A stretch of 64,000 bases of DNA from Desulfomicrobium sp. ZS1 (GTDB taxonomy: Bacteria > Desulfobacterota > Desulfovibrionia > Desulfovibrionales > Desulfomicrobiaceae): NCBI RefSeq assembly GCF_024204645.1, contig NZ_CP100351.1:682001-746000 (forward strand), given 5' to 3'. The notes beneath the pieces were generated by a model that was not told where the DNA came from, did no database searches, and saw nothing but the letters and a program-made list of their open reading frames with translations. The translations under genes were made by a program, and so were the position numbers. Numbering within the stretch: the stretch's first letter is position 1; each line of letters starts with the position of its first letter. Positions 33,366 to 42,378 of this stretch are shown piece after piece.

Positions 33366-34505
33366 ATGAAACGACTAGGAGTCCTGTGCATGGTTTTGGC
33401 CATGGTTTGCGGCTTCGCCGGCATGTCTTTGGCTGCCGACGAGACTGTGAAGATTGGCGTGTTTCTGCCCCTGACCGGCCAGAATGCCTTTGGCGGCCAG
33501 TTGGAATTGGAAGGCGTGCAGATGGCCTACAAGGAAATGGGCGAGGTTCTCGGCAAGAAGGTCGAGCTGTTCGTAGTTGACAACAAGTCCGATAAGGTCG
33601 AGTCCGCCAATGCGGTCAAGCGCTTGATCGAAAAGGAAAAAGTCCAGGCCATCATCGGCACCTACGGTTCTTCCCTGGCCATGGCCGGTGGTGAAGTTTC
33701 CGAAAAGGCCGGTATCCCGCAGGTCGGCACCAGCTGCACCAACCCGCTGGTCACCCAGGGCAAGAAGTACATCTTCCGCGTGTGCTTCATCGACCCCTTC
33801 CAGGGCGCCGGCGCAGCCACCTATGCCTACCGCGATCTGGGTCTGAAAAAAGCCGCTCTGCTCATCGACGTGGCCAACGACTATTCCGTCGGCCTGGCCA
33901 GCTTTTTCAAGAAGTCTTTCACCAAGCTGGGCGGCGAAGTCGTAGCCACCCTGAACTACCAGTCCGGCGATCAGGATTTCACTGCGCAGCTGCAGGAAAT
34001 CATGAGCAAGCAGCCTGACGTGCTCTTCATTCCTTCCTACTTTTCCGAAGGCGCCATCATCATGAAGCAGGTCCAGGAACTGGGCGGAACCTTCAAGATC
34101 ATGGGCGGCGACGCCATGGACAACCCGGAGATCACCGCCATCGGCGGCTCTGCCGTGGAAGGTTTCATGCACACGACCTTCCCCTACGATCCGTCCATGC
34201 CCGACATGAACCCCGTAGCCCAGAAGTTCACCGACGAGTGGAAGAAGATCAATCCCGACCAGGATCCCAACGTCAACGCCGCCCTGGGCTATGACGCCTA
34301 CATGATCATCATGGACGCCATCACCCGCGCCGGTTCCGCCGAGCCGCAGGCCATCACCGACGCCCTGGCCGCTACCAAGGGCTTTGTCGGCGTGACGGGC
34401 ACCACGACCATCAACGAGACCCACGACGCTGAAAAGCCCGTTGGCCTGGTCATGATCAAGGACGGCAAGAAGACCTACATCGGTGCCATCACTCCCGAAC
34501 TCTAA
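33366..34505 (+). CDS. livK: Branched-chain amino-acid ABC transporter, periplasmic binding protein
   Basis: A 379-residue LivK-type type I binding protein. A signal peptide is cleaved near AGMSLAADE, and the Leu/Ile/Val-binding fold follows (VKIGVFLPLTGQNAFGGQ, and AIIGTYGSSLAMAGG). ATG 33366 has GGAGGA upstream; in-frame sequence further upstream is not coding-like. It is the first gene of a complete liv operon and is followed by a strong hairpin. Family members may also bind other amino acids or amides. Confidence 0.93.
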   Translation: MKRLGVLCMVLAMVCGFAGMSLAADETVKIGVFLPLTGQNAFGGQLELEGVQMAYKEMGEVLGKKVELFVVDNKSDKVESANAVKRLIEKEKVQAIIGTYGSSLAMAGGEVSEKAGIPQVGTSCTNPLVTQGKKYIFRVCFIDPFQGAGAATYAYRDLGLKKAALLIDVANDYSVGLASFFKKSFTKLGGEVVATLNYQSGDQDFTAQLQEIMSKQPDVLFIPSYFSEGAIIMKQVQELGGTFKIMGGDAMDNPEITAIGGSAVEGFMHTTFPYDPSMPDMNPVAQKFTDEWKKINPDQDPNVNAALGYDAYMIIMDAITRAGSAEPQAITDALAATKGFVGVTGTTTINETHDAEKPVGLVMIKDGKKTYIGAITPEL

Positions 34506-34534
34506 TTCTCTGAATGAGCGCTTTTTTGGCGTGA

Positions 34535-34558
34535 GCGGCAGGGGGGAACCCCTGCCGC
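34535..34558 (+). promoter_or_regulatory. Hairpin between livK and livH (attenuator / mRNA stabiliser)
   Basis: GCGGCAGGGG-GGAA-CCCCTGCCGC is a perfect 10-bp stem with a stable GNRA-type loop. It is not followed by a T-run. Such hairpins after the binding-protein gene commonly protect the 3' end and raise its level over the membrane subunits. Confidence 0.6.
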
Positions 34559-34580
34559 CGTATTCAGACAAGGATCGTCC

Positions 34581-35474
34581 ATGAATCTGGCAACATTCAT
34601 CCAGCACTTCCTGAACAGCCTGACCCTGGGCAGCCTCTATGCGCTTATCGCCATCGGCTACACCATGGTCTACGGCATTTTGCGACTCATCAATTTCGCG
34701 CATAGCGAAATTTTCATGCTCGGCGCCTACTTCGTTTTCTGGGGCATCACGCTTTTTCACATGCCCTGGGCCGTGGCCATGGTCGCGTCCATCATTTTTG
34801 TCGCAGGCATAGGCATCCTGGTTGACCGCATCGCCTATCGCCCCCTGCGCGACGCGCCCCGCATATCGGCTCTGATCAGCGCCATCGGCGTCTCCTTTTT
34901 TCTGCAGAACGTGGCCATCGTCTTCTTTCAGGCCATCCCGCGTCAGGTGTACCGGCCGCTTTGGCTGGAAACGCCCATGCTTTGGGGTGACGTGCGCGTC
35001 CTGCCTCTGACCCTTTTCGTGCCGGCCCTCTCTTTCTTTTTGATGATGGGCCTAGTCTACATCGTCTATCATACCAAGGCGGGCCTTGGCATGCGGGCCA
35101 TCAGCAAGGATATCGAGACCAGCTATCTCATGGGCGTGCCCGTGAACAAGGTCATCGCGCTCACCTTCGGCATCGGTTCGGCCCTGGCCGCGGCCAGCGG
35201 CATCATGTGGGCTCTCAGATACCCCCAGCTGCAGCCCATCATGGGAACCATTCCAGGCTTCAAGGCCTTTATCGCGGCTGTCTTCGGCGGCATCGGTTCC
35301 ATTCAAGGCGCTGTTATCGGCGGCGTGGCCCTGGGCTTCATTGAAATCATGACCGTGGCATTTTTTCCGGACCTGGCAGGATACCGCGATGCGTTCGCCT
35401 TCATTCTGTTGATCGGCATCCTGCTGGTCAAACCGACCGGTATCATGGGCGTCAAGACGGAGGACAAGGTCTGA
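34581..35474 (+). CDS. livH: Branched-chain amino-acid ABC transporter permease LivH
   Basis: A 297-residue inner-membrane permease with about eight helices and the LivH signatures LTLGSLYALIAIGYTMVYGI and INFAHSEIFMLGA. The coupling segment lies near GMRAISKDIETSYLMGV. It pairs with LivM. AAGGA precedes the ATG. Its stop shares a base with the livM start. Confidence 0.93.
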   Translation: MNLATFIQHFLNSLTLGSLYALIAIGYTMVYGILRLINFAHSEIFMLGAYFVFWGITLFHMPWAVAMVASIIFVAGIGILVDRIAYRPLRDAPRISALISAIGVSFFLQNVAIVFFQAIPRQVYRPLWLETPMLWGDVRVLPLTLFVPALSFFLMMGLVYIVYHTKAGLGMRAISKDIETSYLMGVPVNKVIALTFGIGSALAAASGIMWALRYPQLQPIMGTIPGFKAFIAAVFGGIGSIQGAVIGGVALGFIEIMTVAFFPDLAGYRDAFAFILLIGILLVKPTGIMGVKTEDKV

Positions 35475-36511
35475 TGAACCGCAGCACAACCATTTTTCTC
35501 AATTTCGTTCTGGTGGCCTGCCTGGGCCTTTTTCTATGGTGGGCGGAGGGCAACCTTGACGGATACAAGATTCAGATCCTGAATCTTATAGCCGTGAACA
35601 TCATCCTGGCTCTGTCGCTCAACCTCATCTACGGTTTCACCGGCATGTTCAGCCTGGGTCACGCAGGCTTCATGGCCATCGGAGCCTATGTCTGTTCCAT
35701 TTTGATCATGACCCCCGACCAGAAGATCACGCTCTTCATCCTTGAAGAGGCGTATCCCTGGGTGCAGAATTCCCATGCGCCGTTCCTGGTGGCCGTGATC
35801 GCCGGCGGCCTTGTGGCGGCACTCTTCGGGCTGGTCATCGGCGCGCCTCTGTTGCGCCTGGGTGATGACTATCTGGGCATCGCGACCCTCGGGTTCGCCG
35901 AGATCGTGCGCGTCATCGCCAACAACATCCCGCGCGTGACCAACGGGGCGCTCGGCTTCAAGGGCATTCCGGACCATGCGAACCTGTGGTGGAACTACGG
36001 CTGGTGTCTGTTGACCCTGTACTTTGTGATCCGGATTCTCGGCAGCAACACGGGCAACGTCTTCAAGGCCATCCGCGACGACGAGACCGCGGCCAAGGCC
36101 ATGGGCATCAATGTCTTCAAGGTCAAGCTCCTGTCTTTCGTCTTCGGCGCGTTTTTCGCCGGTGTGGGAGGAGCGCTGCTGGGCAGCCTGCTGACTACCA
36201 TCGATCCCAAGATGTTCCTCTTTACCCTGACCTTCAACGTGCTCATGATCGTCGTCACCGGCGGACTCGGCTCCATCACCGGCTCCATCCTGGCCGGCGT
36301 GGGCATAACCGTGGTACTCGAATGGCTCAGGTTCGTGGAGAATCCCATCACCATCGGAGATTGGAGCATGGACGGCATCCCCGGCATGCGCATGGTGGTC
36401 TTTTCGCTGGTGCTCATCCTGGTCATTCTTTTTCGCCGGGAAGGTATCATGGGTATGCGTGAAATCACCTGGGACGGCGTCATGCGGTTCATGAAGCGAG
36501 GTAAGGCATGA
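35474..36511 (+). CDS. livM: Branched-chain amino-acid ABC transporter permease LivM
   Basis: A 345-residue permease. Signatures are LIAVNIILALSLNLIYGFTG and FSLGHAGFMAIGAY, with a cytoplasmic coupling region FKAIRDDETAAKAMGINV. It forms the translocation pore with LivH and overlaps the ATPase gene livG by 4 bases. Confidence 0.93.
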   Translation: MNRSTTIFLNFVLVACLGLFLWWAEGNLDGYKIQILNLIAVNIILALSLNLIYGFTGMFSLGHAGFMAIGAYVCSILIMTPDQKITLFILEEAYPWVQNSHAPFLVAVIAGGLVAALFGLVIGAPLLRLGDDYLGIATLGFAEIVRVIANNIPRVTNGALGFKGIPDHANLWWNYGWCLLTLYFVIRILGSNTGNVFKAIRDDETAAKAMGINVFKVKLLSFVFGAFFAGVGGALLGSLLTTIDPKMFLFTLTFNVLMIVVTGGLGSITGSILAGVGITVVLEWLRFVENPITIGDWSMDGIPGMRMVVFSLVLILVILFRREGIMGMREITWDGVMRFMKRGKA

Positions 36512-37287
36512 GCACGATTCTCGAAACCAAAAACCTGACCATGCGCTTCGGCGGCCTGGTAGCGGTTTCCGATTTCACCGCCAGCATCCCCCAGGGCAGC
36601 ATCACGGGGCTGATCGGCCCCAACGGCGCGGGCAAGACGACCTGTTTCAACATGGTCACGGGTTTTTATCGCCCCTCTGAAGGGCAGGTCTTCTTCGAAG
36701 GCAAGGAACTCACCGGCATGAACCCGCATCAGGTCTGCCGTGCCGGCATCGCCCGCACCTTTCAGAATATCCGCCTTTTCGGCAACGAAACGGCGCTGGA
36801 AAACGTCATGATCGGCAGCTTCGTGCGTCAGCGCACAGGCTGGATCCAGTCCGTGCTCATGACCCCGGCTTCGCTGCGCGAGGAAAAGGAAATCCGCAAG
36901 AAATCCATGGAGCTTCTCGAAGTAGTCGGACTGGGGGATATCGCCGGGGAAAAGGCCAACAGCCTGCCGTACGGCGCGCAGCGCCGTCTGGAGATCGCCC
37001 GCGCCCTGGCCACCGGCCCGCGTTTTCTGCTGCTCGACGAGCCGGCGGCGGGCATGAACCCTCAGGAATCCATGGAACTCATGGATTTCATTCGCACCAT
37101 CCGGACCCGCTTCGACCTGACCATCCTCCTCATCGAACACGACATGAAAGTGGTCATGGGCGTGTGCGAGCATATGTGGGTTCTGGACTACGGAGTGACC
37201 ATCGCCGAGGGCGGCCCTGAATCCATTCAGTCCAACCCCAAGGTCATCGAGGCCTATCTGGGTGAGGAGTATGTGAAATATGCTTAA
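36508..37287 (+). CDS. livG: Branched-chain amino-acid ABC transporter ATPase LivG
   Basis: A 259-residue ATPase. Walker A is GPNGAGKTT, the signature region is LPYGAQRRLEIARAL (degenerate LSGGQ, typical of LivG) and Walker B is FLLLDEPAAGMNP; the switch histidine is in LIEHDMKVVM. It overlaps livM by 4 bases and livF by 8, giving one polycistronic unit. Confidence 0.94.
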   Translation: MSTILETKNLTMRFGGLVAVSDFTASIPQGSITGLIGPNGAGKTTCFNMVTGFYRPSEGQVFFEGKELTGMNPHQVCRAGIARTFQNIRLFGNETALENVMIGSFVRQRTGWIQSVLMTPASLREEKEIRKKSMELLEVVGLGDIAGEKANSLPYGAQRRLEIARALATGPRFLLLDEPAAGMNPQESMELMDFIRTIRTRFDLTILLIEHDMKVVMGVCEHMWVLDYGVTIAEGGPESIQSNPKVIEAYLGEEYVKYA

Positions 37288-37984
37288 GATCAGTGAATTG
37301 CATGTATATTACGGGGGCATTCACGCCCTCAAGGGGATCTCGCTGGATGTGCCCACGGGCCAGGTCGTGACCCTCATCGGGGCCAACGGCGCAGGCAAGA
37401 GCAGCACGCTGCGGGCCATCTCGGGGCTGATCAAGAACAAGAAAGGCACCATCACCTACAACGATCGCGACATCACCACCCTCGATCCGGTGGAGATTGT
37501 CAAAGGCGGAATCGTCATGTCCCCCGAGGGCCGGCGCATCTTCCCGCATCTTTCGGTGACCGAGAACCTGTACCTGGGCGCTTTCAGCCGCAGCGACAAG
37601 GACGGGATCGAGCGCGACAAGGAGTGGGTCTTCGACCTCTTCCCGCGCATGCGCGAGCGGCAGAATCAAAAGGGCGGGACCCTGTCCGGCGGCGAACAGC
37701 AGATGCTGGCCGTGGGCAGGGCGCTGATGAGCGCGCCGGACGTGGTCATGCTCGACGAGCCGTCCCTGGGACTGGCTCCGCTGCTGGTCAAGGATGTCTT
37801 CGAGATCATCAAGGTCATAAATGCCCAGGGCAAGACCGTCGTTCTCGTCGAACAGAACGCTTTCGCGGCCCTCAAGGTGGCCCACTACGCCTATGTGCTC
37901 GAAACCGGGGCCATTGTCCTGCAGGGCACGGGTGAAGAGCTGTTGAACGACGAGCGGGTCATCCAGGCCTACCTGGGCGGGTGA
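37280..37984 (+). CDS. livF: Branched-chain amino-acid ABC transporter ATPase LivF
   Basis: A 234-residue ATPase. Walker A is GANGAGKSST, the signature is LSGGEQQMLAVGRAL and Walker B is VVMLDEPSLGLAP. GIVMSPEGRRIFPHLSV is typical of LivF. It is the last gene of the liv operon, followed by a terminator. Confidence 0.94.
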   Translation: MLKISELHVYYGGIHALKGISLDVPTGQVVTLIGANGAGKSSTLRAISGLIKNKKGTITYNDRDITTLDPVEIVKGGIVMSPEGRRIFPHLSVTENLYLGAFSRSDKDGIERDKEWVFDLFPRMRERQNQKGGTLSGGEQQMLAVGRALMSAPDVVMLDEPSLGLAPLLVKDVFEIIKVINAQGKTVVLVEQNAFAALKVAHYAYVLETGAIVLQGTGEELLNDERVIQAYLGG

Positions 37985-38302
37985 AGCCGGGAACGACGTG
38001 TTGCGAATACGGCCCGGGCCGTCTTTGCATGGATATGTGGATGCCCTCCTTCTTTTTTGAGACGGAGGGCATTTTCGTTTTCTGTCCGGAGCGTCTATAT
38101 GATGGAAAATCAGGTGAGTCCGGCTACATATTAGGGTAAATTGCACTTCTCATGGCGGGCGCAACCGGTTATGGGGAAGTTCTGACGCGTTGGGCAGAGC
38201 CGGTTCGCCGGTCCGGTGCGGGGAGTACCCGATGATTGAGGCGACTGCGGAACATCCATCGTCTCGGTCCGCATTTTCACCAGTGTTACGGGAGACAATG
38301 GA
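37985..38302. other. Intergenic region livF to nfnA
   Basis: 318 bases. It contains the liv terminator and presumably the nfnA promoter. I looked for a Rex-type site (TTGTGAAN6TTCACAA) before nfnA and saw none that is convincing. GGGAG precedes the nfnA start. Confidence 0.5.
38041..38082 (+). terminator. Rho-independent terminator after livF
   Basis: ATGCCCTCC and GGAGGGCAT form a 9-bp stem around a 14-base loop, followed by TTTCGTTTT. Confidence 0.85.
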
Positions 38303-39136
38303 ATGTTCAGAATAATTAAGCGCGAGGAAATGGCCGGCGGAACGGTCGTGCTGAACGAGATCGAGGCGCCGCGCATCGCCGTCAAGGCCCGGCCCGGACA
38401 ATTTGTCATCTTGAAGGCCAACGAGGACGGTGAGCGCATCCCCCTGACCATGGCCGAGACCGATCCGGCCAAGGGCACGATCACGGTCATTTACATGGTG
38501 GTCGGCAAGAGCACGGAACTGTTTTCCCGTCTTCAGGTCGGGGACTCCTATCAGGACGTCATCGGCCCCCTGGGCCAGCCGACGCACATCGAGGGCGGCA
38601 AGAACGTCGTCTGCGTAGGCGGCGGGACCGGTGTGGCGGTGTTGCATCCGATCGCTCGGGGCATGAAGGAAGCCGGTTGCCGGGTGACTTCCATCATTGG
38701 TGCCCGCAACAAGGATCTGCTCATCCTGGAAGACAAGATGCGGCTGGCCTCCCATGATCTGCATATCTGTACGGACGACGGCAGCCACGGTCGCAAGGGT
38801 TTCGTGACCGAAGTGCTCCGGGAGCTCCTGGAGAAGGGCGGCGTCGACCAGGTGGTGGCCATCGGTCCCGTACCGATGATGAAATTCGTCTCTCTTTTGA
38901 CCAAGGAATTCGGCGTACCGACCATGGTCAGCCTCAACCCGATCATGATCGACGGTACGGGCATGTGCGGCGGGTGCCGGGTCACGGTGGGCGGCGAGAC
39001 CAAATTCGGCTGCGTGGACGGTCCTGAGTTCGATGGGCACAAGGTGGATTTCGACGAACTGATCCTTCGTCTGCAAGCCTATACGGAACAGGAAAAGCTC
39101 AGTTATCACGTGTGTAAATGCAAAGGAGAACTGTAG
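38303..39136 (+). CDS. nfnA: NADH-dependent ferredoxin:NADP oxidoreductase subunit A (sulfide dehydrogenase beta)
   Basis: A 277-residue FNR-type flavoprotein subunit. The N-terminal FAD-binding barrel has PGQFVILKA and the RIPLTMAETD region; the central NAD-binding part is CVGGGTGVAVLHPIA. C-terminal cysteines GTGMCGGCRVTVGG and KFGCVDGPEFDGH ligate the [2Fe-2S] cluster. With NfnB it performs flavin-based electron bifurcation between NADPH, NAD+ and ferredoxin, a key redox balance in sulfate reducers. The next gene begins right after its stop codon. Confidence 0.92.
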   Translation: MFRIIKREEMAGGTVVLNEIEAPRIAVKARPGQFVILKANEDGERIPLTMAETDPAKGTITVIYMVVGKSTELFSRLQVGDSYQDVIGPLGQPTHIEGGKNVVCVGGGTGVAVLHPIARGMKEAGCRVTSIIGARNKDLLILEDKMRLASHDLHICTDDGSHGRKGFVTEVLRELLEKGGVDQVVAIGPVPMMKFVSLLTKEFGVPTMVSLNPIMIDGTGMCGGCRVTVGGETKFGCVDGPEFDGHKVDFDELILRLQAYTEQEKLSYHVCKCKGEL

Positions 39137-40537
39137 ATGGGGGCCGCGAACCAGAAGTCACGTCAGGCTATGCCCGAACAGGATCCTCACGTTCGGGCCA
39201 GAAATTTTGAAGAAGTGCCCTTGGGCTACACCCCGGAAATGGCCATCGCCGAGGCGAGCCGCTGCCTGCAATGCAAGAATCCGCTCTGCGTACAGGGGTG
39301 CCCAGTGGGCGTTGCCATTCCCGCGTTCATAAAGCATATCGCCGACGGAAAATTCGATTTGGCCATCGGCAAGATATGGGAGCGCAACAGCCTCCCGGCA
39401 GTCTGCGGCCGGGTCTGTCCGCAGGAGGCCCAGTGCGAGGGCAACTGCATCCTCGGCCGTAAGGGCGCGGCTGTGGCCATCGGCAACCTGGAGCGTTTCG
39501 CGGCGGACTGGGAGCGGGCCAATCATGCCTGCGAATTGCCGTCCCGTGAAAAGGCCACGGGTAAGAAAGTGGCCGTGGTCGGGTCCGGGCCGTCCGGGCT
39601 GACCGTAGCCGGAGACCTGATTTTAAAAGGTCACGAGGTCACCATTTTCGAAGCCTTTCACAAGCCCGGCGGGGTCTTGGTTTACGGCATCCCCGAGTTC
39701 AGGTTGCCCAAGGAGATTGTCGCCTCGGAGGTGTCCTGCCTGCAGGCCCAGGGGGCCAAGATCGAATGCGACGTGGTCGTGGGCCGCACCGAGACGGTGG
39801 ATGAGCTTTTCGAGCAGGGCTTTGACGCGGTTTACCTGGGCGTGGGCGCGGGTCTGCCACGGTTCATGAACATTCCCGGCGAAAACATGGTCGGCGTGCT
39901 CTCGGCCAACGAATACCTGACTCGGGCCAACCTGATGAAGGCCTACCTTTTCCCGCAGGTGGACACGCCCATCCCTCATGGCCGCAACGTGGTCGTGCTG
40001 GGCGCCGGAAACGTGGCCATGGACAGCGCGCGTACGGCCATGCGCCTGGGCGCGGAAAAGGTCAGCATCGTCTATCGCCGTTCGCGTGACGAGATGCCGG
40101 CCCGAAGCGCGGAAATCCACCACGCCGAGGAAGAGGGCCTCCATTTCGAGTTGCTGTCCAACCCGGTGCGCTATCTGGGTGACGAGAAGGGTCGCCTGAT
40201 CGGAATCGAATGCGTACGCATGGAGCTTGGCGAGCCTGATTCATCAGGACGCAGGCGCCCGGTGGTTGTTCCGGGTTCAGAGTTCGTCATCGAGTGCGAT
40301 CTGGCCATCGTGGCCATCGGTTCGGGGGCCAACCCGCTACTGACCCGCTCGACTCCCGACCTGCCTTTGGGCAAATCGGGATATATCATTGCCAACCCCG
40401 AGACCGGCAAGACCGGGAAAAAAGCTGTCTGGGCCGGAGGCGACATCGTCACCGGAGCGGCCACGGTCATTCTGGCCATGGGCGCGGGCAGAAAGGCCGC
40501 GGACTCCATTCACGAATACCTGACCTGGGGCTGGTAG
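39137..40537 (+). CDS. nfnB: NADH-dependent ferredoxin:NADP oxidoreductase subunit B (sulfide dehydrogenase alpha)
   Basis: A 466-residue GltD-like subunit. N-terminal 4Fe-4S cysteines are CLQCKNPLCVQGCPVG and CGRVCPQEAQCEGNC. The FAD-binding motif is VAVVGSGPSGLTVAG, NADPH is bound at VVLGAGNVAMDSARTA, and the C-terminus has AVWAGGDIVTGAATV. It holds the bifurcating FAD and forms the NfnAB heterodimer. It follows nfnA with no gap. GltD itself is the alternative name, but nfnA next door decides. Confidence 0.93.
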   Translation: MGAANQKSRQAMPEQDPHVRARNFEEVPLGYTPEMAIAEASRCLQCKNPLCVQGCPVGVAIPAFIKHIADGKFDLAIGKIWERNSLPAVCGRVCPQEAQCEGNCILGRKGAAVAIGNLERFAADWERANHACELPSREKATGKKVAVVGSGPSGLTVAGDLILKGHEVTIFEAFHKPGGVLVYGIPEFRLPKEIVASEVSCLQAQGAKIECDVVVGRTETVDELFEQGFDAVYLGVGAGLPRFMNIPGENMVGVLSANEYLTRANLMKAYLFPQVDTPIPHGRNVVVLGAGNVAMDSARTAMRLGAEKVSIVYRRSRDEMPARSAEIHHAEEEGLHFELLSNPVRYLGDEKGRLIGIECVRMELGEPDSSGRRRPVVVPGSEFVIECDLAIVAIGSGANPLLTRSTPDLPLGKSGYIIANPETGKTGKKAVWAGGDIVTGAATVILAMGAGRKAADSIHEYLTWGW

Positions 40538-40579
40538 AAGCTGCTTTCTTAAAGAAGATCGTCGTCCTCATGACAAAAC

Positions 40580-40640
40580 GCTGCCCCGGGCTGGCACCAC
40601 ATTGGATTTTTCCGATCCGTGGACGCCAGCACGGGGCAGC
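40580..40640. repeat. Long-stem hairpin downstream of nfnB
   Basis: GCTGCCCCGGGCTGGC and GCCAGCACGGGGCAGC pair over 16 positions with one mismatch across a 29-base loop. On the plus strand CTTGTTTC follows, on the minus strand GTTTTGTC, so it may act as a weak terminator either way. Confidence 0.55.
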
Positions 40641-40856
40641 CTTGTTTCAATCTTTGTTCGTCATTCGCTACGTGAAGGCATAAGTCGTATATCTGATCCA
40701 TTTTTTTGCGCGTCATGATCTTGTTGTCAAAAGCCGTCATCCCCTTGAAGAAGAGAGCCCTGCAAAAAGTTTCGAAAGAACGTGACCGTCATTCCCTTTC
40801 CGAAGGTGGGTCATGTCGGGGGTTGATGTAAAATTCCATTCTTTTTAAATGGTTAG

Positions 40857-40898
40857 AAATGTAATGGGTTCTTTTCTCAAAGGGAATCCATTACATTT
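40857..40898. repeat. 15-bp inverted repeat in the AT-rich dctP leader
   Basis: AAATGTAATGGGTTC and GAATCCATTACATTT pair with one G-U, across a 12-base loop. It lies about 480 bp before dctP. It could be a terminator remnant or a regulator-binding dyad. Confidence 0.5.
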
Positions 40899-41376
40899 TG
40901 CACCCTCTTCACTCTCATCGCAGCCAAGATTTCAGACTTTTTCATGTGAATATTTTTCATTTCGACGATGAAAATACACTGTTTCGGTGATGAATATTCA
41001 TTTCAAAAAGAAGATTTTATTTTGATAGTGGGTTTTGTCTGAAAAAACGGACACATTTCAAATTGGATAGAGCTCTTTTTTTTATGTATTATTGAATGTT
41101 TTCAAATTTTATGTGTTTAATTATTATTTAAAATGTCAAGATTAGATTTTTTTTAAACACAATGTATCGCTTGTAAGCTTAAAAAAATCGTAAAATCAAA
41201 AATTATACGTTTTAATAAGTTTAGCACGATTATAATTGGTTGTGCGAACAGTTTAATAAGAAGTTTTTTTTGTTCATTTGTGAAAAAAAACGATAATTTA
41301 TTTAGAAAATCTTGCAGCATAGCTTCTCTGGGAGTAGTCGGTTTCAAACTAATTTAACCGTTGGAGGGTATTTGGA

Positions 41377-42366
41377 ATGTTGAAACTGAAGACCATTCTT
41401 GCGTTTGCGGTGGGTGCGGTTTTTCTTTGTGCTGTGTCCGCCATCGCTGCTCCCATCGTCATCAAATTTTCTCACGTTGTTGCCGAAGACACCCCCAAGG
41501 GAATCATGGCCAACAAATTTCGGGATCTTGTGGCTGAACGCCTTGGCGACAAGGTTGTGGTCGAAGTCTATCCCAACTCCCAGCTTTTCGGTGACGGCAA
41601 GGAACTCGAAGCCCTTCTTCTGGGCGACGTGCATCTGCTGGCCCCGGCCCTGTCCAAATTTCAGAAATACACCCCCTTGTTGCAGATCTACGACCTGCCT
41701 TTCCTGTTCAAGGACATGGCTGCCATCGACACGTTTCAACAGGGGCCCAATGGTCGCGCGCTGCTTACTTCCATGAAGGGCAAGGGCATCGTCGGTCTGG
41801 ATTATCTGCACAACGGCATGAAGCAGATTTCGGCCAACGATCCCATCCATGGTCCCGGCGATGCCAAGAACAAGAAGTTCAGAATCATGACCTCCGATGT
41901 CCTGGCCGCCCAATTTGAGGCCGTTGACGCCATGCCGCTCAAGAAGCCCTTCGCCGAAGTCTTCACCCTGCTGCAGACCCGGGCCATCGACGGACAGGAA
42001 AATTCCTGGTCCAATATCTATTCCCAGAAGTTTTACGAAGTGCAGCCCTATATCACCGAGACCAATCACGGTATCCTGGACTATCTCGTCATCAGTTCCA
42101 CGGAATTTTGGGAGGGCCTGCCGGCTGATGTGCGGCCCGTGCTTGAAGAGTGTCTGAAAGAAGCCATCGTTGTCGGAAATGCCGCAGCCGCCCAGAAGGA
42201 TTTGGACGACAAGCAGAAGATCATCGATTCCAAGCGCAGCGAAATCATTACGTTGAGCGAAGAAGAACGCGTCGCCTGGGTCGAAGCCATGAAGCCGGTC
42301 TGGAAGCAGTTCGAGGACGCAGTGGGCAAGGAAAACCTCGAAGCAGCCATCGCCTCCAATAACTAG
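41377..42366 (+). CDS. dctP: TRAP transporter substrate-binding protein DctP
   Basis: A 329-residue secreted binding protein of the DctP family. The signal peptide ends near AVSAIAAP. The body has IKFSHVVAEDTPKG, VVEVYPNSQLFGDGKELEAL and the C-terminal AIDGQENSWSNIY, which holds the family's substrate-contacting region. DctP proteins bind C4-dicarboxylates and other organic acids; the ligand cannot be told here. It is the first of three TRAP genes, with GGAGGG before its start. Confidence 0.92.
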   Translation: MLKLKTILAFAVGAVFLCAVSAIAAPIVIKFSHVVAEDTPKGIMANKFRDLVAERLGDKVVVEVYPNSQLFGDGKELEALLLGDVHLLAPALSKFQKYTPLLQIYDLPFLFKDMAAIDTFQQGPNGRALLTSMKGKGIVGLDYLHNGMKQISANDPIHGPGDAKNKKFRIMTSDVLAAQFEAVDAMPLKKPFAEVFTLLQTRAIDGQENSWSNIYSQKFYEVQPYITETNHGILDYLVISSTEFWEGLPADVRPVLEECLKEAIVVGNAAAAQKDLDDKQKIIDSKRSEIITLSEEERVAWVEAMKPVWKQFEDAVGKENLEAAIASNN

Positions 42367-42378
42367 TCCCGTCAGATC

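Larger units (their letters stand above)
40538..41376. other. Long intergenic region before dctP, partly very AT-rich
   Basis: 839 bases without a supported gene. The first part has a long hairpin (40580-40640). From about 40830 the sequence is strikingly AT-rich compared with the rest of the window. It holds a 15-bp inverted repeat (40857-40898) and a perfect ATGAATATTCAT palindrome (40990-41001). Frames of 63 and 64 codons exist on the minus strand but look like chance. It probably contains the dctPQM promoter and regulatory sites; GTTGGAGGG lies before dctP. Confidence 0.6.

Noticed and set aside
40549-40740. 63-codon frame on the minus strand with four cysteines
   Set aside because: It covers the long hairpin downstream of nfnB, has no properly spaced ribosome-binding site and resembles no family; the hairpin explains the sequence better.
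41153-41347. 64-codon frame on the minus strand with a hydrophobic stretch
   Set aside because: It lies in very AT-rich DNA where hydrophobic codons arise by chance, and no ribosome-binding site or promoter fits.
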